Shown piece after piece: positions 8,267 through 14,313 of a stretch of 14,313 bases of DNA (within the stretch, counting starts at the first letter, position 1; every line of letters begins with the position of its first letter). The position numbers were made by a program, and so were the translations under genes. The stretch is from contig JASCIV010000645.1 in assembly GCA_030374735.1 (NCBI GenBank), forward strand, positions 963 to 15,275. Reading direction: 5' to 3'. The DNA comes from Gracilaria caudata. Lineage: Eukaryota; Rhodophyta; Florideophyceae; Gracilariales; Gracilariaceae. The notes beneath the pieces were generated by a model. That model made no database searches. It was given only the letters and a program-made list of their open reading frames with translations, and had not been told where the DNA came from.

Positions 8267-8275
8267 AAATCCGTG

Positions 8276-9154
8276 ATGTCCCGATTACGGCCATTCTACA
8301 CATCCCTTGTGCAAGTATTGGCGAAACGACAACAGCAAATATGGCGTCCGATGAGCAAGACAAGACCGGAACCTGGAATCATAATGAGCAATGTGTGTCG
8401 CAGATCGTGGCCTCAGGAACGCCCATTTTCTACCCAACGTGAGACTCAGGTTCCGCGCGGTGGTTTCTCCTTTCCAGGACCAAGAAAACTGTCCGAGATT
8501 GTCAAAGTACAGTTGCTTGATAAGCACGGATCAATGCGGGTGCGGGAGATTTGGAATGAGTATCACGCAGATCATAAGACTGCCGTCGGGGATGTGCTCT
8601 CTGCTGAGGAGTATGCATTATTCAAGCACAGAACATCCAGATGCAAGCACTTCGTTCTGCCAGTTCCTCGGTAAGCTTGACTTTTCTGTCTCTGAATCGA
8701 ATTCCTCACTATTCTCACCAGCCTGAAACAGTGCGTCCGGATTCTTCACGCTTTTCGTGCAGTTTCAAGGAAATCATTGCCTCCTGACCTTCCTAGAAGA
8801 CTACAAAACCAACCCAAATGAAGCACAACCTTACATGACAATCACAATATTTGATGAGATGGTTGAGTCAAAACAGATAGCATTGCTTCGCGGTGAGGTA
8901 GTGAATGTGCTAAGTACGACAGAAGCAAAGACGTAAGTAATCGCAAACCCACAGTTTCAGTTCACATCTACATGAATCATTCCTGATACTGATCTATTGT
9001 TGAATATCGCTTGGAATGGTGCAGCCTAATTGGTTTGTTGAAACGGTTTTATCTCAGTCGTGGAAGAGACTACGACACAGTAGTTGCATTTAATGAAAAC
9101 AGCGGCAAGTTCGACTTCAATAGCGTACTTCGAACAGCAAACATTGCCCTATGA
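8276..9154 (+). CDS. ATP11: ATP synthase F1 assembly factor ATP11/ATPAF1 (three exons)
   Basis: Exons 8276-8670, 8732-8932 and 9025-9154 join to 241 residues. Introns are 61 and 92 bases with GTAAGC and GTAAGT donors and CAG acceptors. Both are phase 2; intron 2 has a TACTGAT branch point. ATP11 is a mitochondrial-matrix chaperone that binds the F1 beta subunit before alpha3beta3 assembly. Family marks are KLSEIVKVQLL (71-81), EIWNEYH (91-97), the C-x-x-F-V-L-P-V-P-R block ending at Arg132 and continuing across intron 1 into GFFTLFVQFQG, then LTFLEDY, and ALLRGEV (182-188). The C-terminus LLKRFYL with FDFNSVL also fits. Residues 1-58 are rich in Arg, Ser and Gln with almost no acid, as in a mitochondrial presequence. 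Length is below the yeast and human proteins (about 320), mostly through a shorter N-terminus. The first ATG follows an out-of-use GTG. Confidence 0.93.
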
Positions 9155-9971
9155 TCGGGTCTCACTCCGAGATGCAGAAAAGAAGTACGTCTTTTGTGCT
9201 TCGCTCTTTCACATTAGTTAACCTGATTGAATCCCGTTTCGGAGATGCCAGAGCTTCACTTCAACGGGCATTTGAACGGTAGAAAAGTAGAGACTGGGCT
9301 CCATAACACTTTACCTATGCGTGTGACTGTGCTGCCCCACAAGATGAGAGTGACCCATGCTCAGTCCCACCCCCCCGAGGTAAGGTAAGGGGTGCATGCG
9401 CCGAACGAACAGTGTCCCACACGGAGAAGAACGGGGCTTCGCTTCGAATACGAATCACATCTTGAGAACTACGTGGATCATTTTGGACTGAGGTGCTTCT
9501 GATGAAACATCTCGCGACGAAGAATTCTCATTGCAGCAGTAACGGCGGCGCAAACCGCCAAGGATCTGGCGAGACAATATTTCAAGAAGTTCTCGACAAT
9601 CTTGGGGAGAGATAATTGCTTCTCGGATCATTACTGCTACAAGAGAGAGAGAGAGAGGAATCGTTAACTTTGATAAAGCAGAAAGGAAACGCATAGACTA
9701 CAGAAAAAGTGCCGGAAGTCACAAATCCATTGAATGGAGAGTCAGTGGGAACATTCAAGCTATTACGCGTCATGGATAGACCTGGATCGTATCCCTTGTT
9801 TTTTGTGCGTCATACGAGGATTGCCTCATCATGGTAGCCCTGTAGTCTTGGTGGGATCCCTTAGTTCACGTACCGTCGTACCCTTGTAACCCCCCTTCTA
9901 ATAAGATTTTCAAGATTAGATTTGTGGGGCGGTCTTTGGGAGTTTGTCGTATCAATGTTCGTTATGGCTTC
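9155..9971. other. Convergent spacer between ATP11 and the AT-hook gene
   Basis: This stretch lies between two genes that converge and should carry both 3' ends. It contains an (AG)8 microsatellite at 9642-9657, a C7 run near 9370, and a reverse copy of tacaagggta (9879-9888). Small ORFs on both strands around 9455-9773 owe part of their length to the AG repeat and match no family. The plus frame 9506-9667 has no ATG. I see no gene. Confidence 0.5.
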
Positions 9972-12029
9972 TCAACTTTCTGTACTATCTTCTTCTCTGA
10001 GAAGTTCGCGTTTCTTCTGCAGCTTATCTCTGTTATTATCCTTACCTTTCACCTTATTCTCATGAGTTGAAGAAAACTGAATTGGTTTGCGCTGGCTCAA
10101 GTTCCTGCCCACCTTGTAGTCAGTGGTATGGACAAAGTCTGTTGCCTTTGAGTTGACTCCAACATATTTGTTCTTCAATTGAGGAGCGCTTCCTTTCTTC
10201 TGCAGAAAGTCTCTGAGCCTGGACATAGCAGGGCTTATGTTTTGCGATGGATACCCTGGCGAGGTGGAAACTCGTCCCTGCGGTGCGGATTGCTTCTCGT
10301 TTTGGGCAACATCGGGCTTTTCTGTTCGAATCTTTGGTGATTCGACATTCTTCGAACGTCTTCTTCTCCTTGCCCTCAGAATTATTGTCCCGTCCAGACC
10401 AACATCTATCCTGTCCTTTTCGTCTTCCAAAAAATCTTCGAGATCAAACTCTTCCTTAGCATAATTGTTGACTGGCGTGCTGGAAGCCCCGGACTTCCGT
10501 GGAAATTGGCCTTCTAGACTGCCAGAGCCAGAACATTTGTCACACTCCTCCTGAGTCGACCCATCACAATATGGACAATGATACATGTTTCCCATGATAT
10601 GCTTCAATAATGACATGTTATCCGTACCAAATTCTTTGTAAAACCTTTCTGCGTTCTCACCAAAGTCTACGTATCCAAAGCCTTCACAGTAATCACATTT
10701 GATCTTCCCAGATCCTTCGCATTTAACGCAAACTTTCTTTTCATCTTCCCTCAATTTGAAAGGTTTCAGATTGAGCTGTCTACGGTCTGATCGGTGTGAG
10801 CTTGCAAACTGATGGAACGCTTTGTCTACGAAACGTCGAACGTTCTTCTCCTTTTCGGACACTACTCGATTCTGCTCCGCTTCCATTTTGGCCACAAGGG
10901 GCATGAGTTCGAAGATAAAATCATCAGGACCACTCCCTGGTAGACCATTTGGGGCTCTAAGTTTTTCCTCCTTCCAGTCCTGCCGAGGAATATTTGGGAA
11001 GTCTTGGGCACGGGACTTGTTGAACATCTCAAACAAATCAAGAAGATCCGGTTGACCTTCGCCCTCCGCAGCGGCTGAGGCGTCTTCGTATAGCTTTTCA
11101 AAACCAATTCTTGAATCGAAAGGAGTTTGTTTTGGCTTATTCTTCGAACCTCGAGGGCGACCACGTCCACGCTTTTTTGTAGGGGTGCTCGGAGATTCGC
11201 CTTTCCTTGATGCCAAGGACTCCGCAATAATCAGTTGTTCGAGTTCATTCGTAATCGCTCGCGGGCGACCTCGTCTTGGTTTCGGCCGAGACCTTTTTGG
11301 TTCATTAGAAACTTCTGAAGGTTCATCGGCCATGTCTTCAACAGAAGATCTGATTGTGTTGGTGACATCGTCATGACCTGAATCTTTCGGCTTCCAAGAT
11401 AGACCACTTCTGTATTCTGTCCGAGGGCTATTATGGGACTCAGTTCCTTCGGATTCCAACAGCCCAGCTTGTTCATTAGAGAGAGCACTATGGACGTTCA
11501 GTTTTGGCGGTCGACCACGCTTTCGAGGAGGTAAGGGTGCATGGGTCTTCTCAACTCCGCGATGGCTGCTGGTATTAGTACGCCGCTTCTCTCCGGATAT
11601 TTGAACAGGTTGTGTTTTTCCGTTTGCTTTATGTCCCTCGCTCGTTGTGCTTTGATCGAAATCTAACGGCCGTGGTGTTCCTAGATTCAGAGATTGCTTC
11701 TCGATCTCTGCATGTCCTTGCTTTCGCTCCGCCACAAGTTGTTCATCTGCTACTTTCGTAGGTTTCGTAGCCTTTACTGGAGAGTTGGGAACTGTCATTT
11801 GTCCATGGGTTTTGCCAGACTTAGCTTTGTTCTTAGAGCCTTTCGGTCGTCCTCGTTTCCGGGGTAGTTCGGAATTTGCACAGAGCGCAGTGTGCAATGT
11901 GGAAACCGATACACTTCGAGATGGGAAGAAAATTCGACTTCGACGACACAGACTCGAGAAAGTATGACCTTGACCAGGAATGTTTTGGAGCAGCGACGGC
12001 GCAGAAGAAGTGAATCCAAAACCTATCAT
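9972..12029 (-). CDS. AT-hook protein with DnaJ-type zinc finger, probably plastid-targeted
   Basis: From the first ATG (12029) the intronless ORF gives 685 residues; upstream codons in frame lack an ATG and meet a stop near 12140. Residues 1-50 have Phe, Ser, Arg and Leu and almost no acid (MIGFGFTSSAP start), like a plastid transit peptide. Four AT-hooks follow: RKRGRPKGSKNK (57-68), RKRGRPPK (169-176), PRRGRPRA (251-258) and KKRGRGRPRGSKNK (285-298). These bind the minor groove of AT-rich DNA. Residues 434-504 hold four CxxC pairs (C434/437, C445/448, C485/488, C496/499) of CxxCxGxG type, with the third pair degenerate. This is the DnaJ zinc finger also found in BSD2 and pTAC5, here without a J domain. 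Linkers are charged and low complexity. The C-terminus is basic. No named orthologue is recognised; a plastid nucleoid or DNA-binding role is inference, and a nuclear location is the main alternative. Confidence 0.85.
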   Translation of the reverse strand: MIGFGFTSSAPSLLQNIPGQGHTFSSLCRRSRIFFPSRSVSVSTLHTALCANSELPRKRGRPKGSKNKAKSGKTHGQMTVPNSPVKATKPTKVADEQLVAERKQGHAEIEKQSLNLGTPRPLDFDQSTTSEGHKANGKTQPVQISGEKRRTNTSSHRGVEKTHAPLPPRKRGRPPKLNVHSALSNEQAGLLESEGTESHNSPRTEYRSGLSWKPKDSGHDDVTNTIRSSVEDMADEPSEVSNEPKRSRPKPRRGRPRAITNELEQLIIAESLASRKGESPSTPTKKRGRGRPRGSKNKPKQTPFDSRIGFEKLYEDASAAAEGEGQPDLLDLFEMFNKSRAQDFPNIPRQDWKEEKLRAPNGLPGSGPDDFIFELMPLVAKMEAEQNRVVSEKEKNVRRFVDKAFHQFASSHRSDRRQLNLKPFKLREDEKKVCVKCEGSGKIKCDYCEGFGYVDFGENAERFYKEFGTDNMSLLKHIMGNMYHCPYCDGSTQEECDKCSGSGSLEGQFPRKSGASSTPVNNYAKEEFDLEDFLEDEKDRIDVGLDGTIILRARRRRRSKNVESPKIRTEKPDVAQNEKQSAPQGRVSTSPGYPSQNISPAMSRLRDFLQKKGSAPQLKNKYVGVNSKATDFVHTTDYKVGRNLSQRKPIQFSSTHENKVKGKDNNRDKLQKKRELLREEDSTES

Positions 12030-13170
12030 CACGAACAAAAGCTGTTCCGAATGTAAGGACCGATTCGTGAAGTTGACCGTGTTCCGACTCAATGGGAGAT
12101 ACTGTACACAGTGAGATGTAGGTTCATCAGCTCAGATACCTTTGTACTCAATCGACCCCAAGGATTCCAACCAATATCCTAATGTTCCTATGTCTTCCCG
12201 TTGGTCAAAATAGTTTGCGCCTTGGAGGGTTAGCAGTTAGACTGCAGGCCCTTATCCCTTCAAGATCTACGATGGTAGCGACGCTATGAGGGATATCCTT
12301 ATAACCTTAGCCTCATCTCTCAGAAACAAGTAGTGTTGTGTACAATGATTGATGATGAAAAAGCTTTATTTCAAGGTGCAAAGGTAGAATGCTACACGAA
12401 GGCAGGGCAGTTCATTCCAGCTTGGAATTTTCAAGATACCATTTTTTATGCTTTCCGCTCTTCAGTCAGGGGGCTCGAGGTCGACGGAAGTCTGCCCGAT
12501 ACGAAGGTCAGATTGCTTTTCACGTTTAGCTAAAGCCCCCCCTTGATTTCAATCTGGGCCAAATGTCACTGGACTGCGCTTGCGTTACCAAGGCCCTCTA
12601 CACAACCACATGAGTTTACTCACGCATATTCAACACTTTTCTACGACAATGCTGACGGTCGATAAAGCTTCACACATATTACTGTTTTGCGGAGCACCTT
12701 GGAGCATCATCTGCTCATTTGCTCTTCGATTAATTTCTTTCGTTCTTCTCGATCAGTACTGCAGTTCCCATAAGGGAGACTGTAGATCGTTACAAAGAAG
12801 TACCATTTCGTCAGTAGCTCGGCCCGGCTCCTTGTAGCTCTTCTCCGTAGCGATGCAATACAAACTGATTTGAAGGACATATATATAATTCAATTATACT
12901 ACAATCAAAGCGAACTCGAATGCATGGCTGAAGTTTAGGAGTGGCTCGGACTTCCCGTTGTCCTCCATTTCCATTCACATTAGCTTCTAGGCCTTCTTAT
13001 CTTGCTTGACATGCGGTAGTTCTTCTGCTGCTGTTGTTGTTGCTCGAGAGAGAAAAATGTGCATTCCTCAGCGGCAAGCTCACGACTCAATGCCGCCACC
13101 TAAATACGACCTATGTCAAAGACACTCACTCGGAAGCTATTGTGTTCCACTCTGTCTCCTCCTCGTCTCC
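12030..13170. other. Spacer upstream of the AT-hook gene, no convincing gene
   Basis: This should contain the AT-hook gene promoter and the 3' end of the SelW-like gene. A 62-codon plus-strand ORF with an ATG at 12345 (stop ending 12533) reads like possible protein but matches no family. A larger plus ORF at 12580-12837 has a non-ATG start and looks random. An AT-rich run with atatatata lies near 12880-12890. A TACGAAGGT copy sits at 12500-12508, inside the small ORF. Confidence 0.45.
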
Positions 13171-13599
13171 TTATTTGTCGCTATGGCCTAATGATTTATC
13201 TGGTTGCACGATATCTCGTATGGCTCTCTTGACTTCTTTGAGCTCCGGAAATCGGCGAGCTTCTCTTCTGCTCCAGATCCTTGTAGAATCAACCCACACA
13301 TCAAATATTCCGGATTCGGAGCCAGGTCTCAAGGCAACCTCACCGAGTTCCTTTTCGAAAGTAACGAGAAGCTCTTGAGCCATCCAGGCAGCTCTCAATC
13401 CCCACCGACATCCTGTGCAATACTCAATAAGCACGCGAGGGCTTCTAGGTGATGAATCTAAGCGGCACGTAGCTGGCCGAAAAGCAGGAATTCGATAGAC
13501 ACCGAACGTTGCTGCATTGAATGCTACGGTGTTAGAGATGGTCCCTCTCCTGAAGCAATTGGAATCAAATTTACCCGCCATGTTCCTTCTACAAACCAT
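13171..13599 (-). CDS. SelW-like Rdx-family protein (SelT/SelW/SelH), cysteine form
   Basis: The 142-residue ORF ends in a complete Rdx domain (about residues 54-142). It shows IEYCTGCRW with the CxxC redox motif at C61/C64, RAAWMAQELLVTFEKELGEV, a GIFDVWVD strand, IWSRRE, RFPELKEVKRAIRD and the closing LGHSD. This version, with the WMAQELL and LGHSD signatures, is the type widespread in bacteria and algae, where it is about 90 residues. Rdx proteins have a thioredoxin-like fold and are thought to act as thiol redox proteins. There is no in-frame TGA, so both active residues are Cys. Residues 1-50 form an extension poor in acids and rich in Phe, Arg, Ser and Thr, suggesting a plastid or mitochondrial transit peptide. 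A second ATG at 13581 (Met7) would give 136 residues and also a good transit peptide. No intron. Confidence 0.9.
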   Translation of the reverse strand: MVCRRNMAGKFDSNCFRRGTISNTVAFNAATFGVYRIPAFRPATCRLDSSPRSPRVLIEYCTGCRWGLRAAWMAQELLVTFEKELGEVALRPGSESGIFDVWVDSTRIWSRREARRFPELKEVKRAIRDIVQPDKSLGHSDK

Positions 13600-14313
13600 C
13601 AACGTTGCTGTCAGTCAATCAAAGAGAAGGCGCCGTCGACGGCCAAAGCTAACCTTACCCTCAATCCCTGGATCGGGGATCCCAGTAGCACAGCACAGGT
13701 AAACCCTCTTTTGCAGAATTTCTACAGCGGCGTTATTCTCAACTTTTTATAGCGGCGTGGTTGAACGCTTAGATACCGCAGCCCATTTGAACTCCAAAGA
13801 GTTCTCTTCATCTCTCCGCCTTTGATCCCGTGTTTTTCTCTTTGAACCACGAGAGATAGAGTCGGGATCAGTTTAAGGGTGCAAGTTGGTGTCGATTTGA
13901 GGTGCAAAGGAACGATCCACACGTAAAGATGTCAGTGTCTCTAATTCTCGTCTTCTGCATCCATAAACCGAGACCTGTGTAATGTTCACTCCGTTAGATG
14001 GCCGCACATCTAGCACCTAGAACGCGCTCATGGACTATTCAAGGACGCTTCAGTACCGTTTACAAACGCTTGACCTTCTACAATTCTAATCTCGTGTTGC
14101 ACACCTCAGAAGCTTTTAATGCTTCTTCAGGAGGCCAAACGCCTATCTTTCCGGACAAGATGCCCTGACAAAGGCCGCACCCATAGCAATAGCACCAAGT
14201 AAAGCAATCGAACGACGCGTTGGGTAGAGATAAGGAACGCCTTTCTATCATCGTAAGTTTTGGTCCTGTGTTTGAATGAACCAGGCCTACATTTATTGGG
14301 CTTCGGGGGGGGG
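13600..14313. other. Right-edge stretch, no convincing gene
   Basis: Upstream of the SelW-like gene I see no clear coding region. A minus-strand frame near 14160-14250 reads RRSIALLGAIAMGAAFVRAS then CPER and a stop. It is membrane-like and could be the last exon of a gene beyond the edge, preceded by an AG at the complement of 14245, but it is short and unsupported. A hairpin agaagc-ttttaat-gcttct lies at 14108-14126. The window ends with nine G (14305-14313). Confidence 0.4.

Larger units (their letters stand above)
6151..8275. other. Long spacer, no convincing gene
   Basis: The first 300 bases are probably the 3' untranslated region of the zinc-knuckle gene; aattaaa at 6480-6486 is a weak candidate polyadenylation signal. 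Base composition falls back to that of the left part of the window. Several ORFs of 60-100 codons exist on both strands (for example 6874-7176 plus and 6913-7179 minus) but overlap each other and resemble nothing. Features seen are a 6-base-stem hairpin cgtacc-ttc-ggtacg at 7068-7082, the repeated gtacaagggtag at 7118-7129, and a hairpin ccttcg-gaatt-cgaagg at 7492-7508. I found no tRNA-like B box. Confidence 0.5.

Noticed and set aside
9506..9667. Open plus-strand frame with AAVTAAQTAKDLARQYFKK text
   Set aside because: It has no ATG, is bounded by a close upstream stop, ends in the AG microsatellite, and has no recognised homologue or splice context.
9972..12029. Classical DnaJ/Hsp40 co-chaperone
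   Set aside because: The CxxCxGxG zinc finger is present but there is no J domain with HPD motif anywhere in the 685 residues.
12030..12092. Longer N-terminus of the AT-hook protein from a TTG at 12092
   Set aside because: TTG is not an expected nuclear start codon, and the ATG at 12029 directly begins a transit-peptide-like sequence.
12222..12300. Possible tRNA, from a D-arm-like gttagcagttagactgc stretch
   Set aside because: No paired acceptor stem and no proper GGTTCRANNCC T-arm could be folded. No other tRNA-like B box was found in the window.
13171..13599. Selenocysteine in the SelW-like protein
   Set aside because: Both positions of the CxxC motif are TGC/TGT cysteine codons and there is no in-frame TGA, so no SECIS element is needed.

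Overview
The window is nuclear DNA from a eukaryote, probably a plastid-bearing alga. Three genes carry short introns with GTAAG/GTGAG donors, recognisable branch points and CAG acceptors. The proteins include a UFM1 E3 ligase and a mitochondrial ATP synthase assembly factor, both eukaryotic. Two proteins have serine-, arginine- and phenylalanine-containing N-termini that resemble primary-plastid transit peptides. The mostly intron-poor genes, short introns and roughly 0.8-2 kb spacers would suit a red alga, but that is inference and no marker in the window proves it.

Layout: 1-1069 is a left-edge stretch with one doubtful minus-strand ORF and a striking CACGTG palindrome. 1070-3433 (+) is an intronless UFL1 gene. 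3434-4592 is a spacer with inverted repeats and a possible splice acceptor. From about 4.6 to 6.2 kb lies a visibly GC-richer island. It holds a divergent pair: a secreted Kunitz/BPTI-type inhibitor on the minus strand (two exons, 5040 to 4593) and a nuclear-type CCHC zinc-knuckle protein on the plus strand (two exons, 5283 to 6150). They share a 242-base region with a 16-base palindrome and an E2F-like site. 6151-8275 is a long spacer with no convincing gene. 8276-9154 (+) is ATP11/ATPAF1 in three exons. 9155-9971 is a convergent spacer. 12029 to 9972 (-) is a 685-residue protein with four AT-hooks and a DnaJ-type zinc finger but no J domain, with a probable plastid transit peptide. 13599 to 13171 (-) is a cysteine-form SelW-like Rdx-family protein with an N-terminal extension. 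The window ends in nine G, as if at a contig end.

The genes do not form a pathway. Identifications of UFL1, ATP11, the Kunitz domain and the Rdx protein rest on clear family motifs. The best candidates for new biology are the AT-hook/DnaJ-zinc-finger protein, the Kunitz domain with a displaced fifth cysteine in its GC-rich island, and a dispersed TACGAAGGT motif in the spacers.
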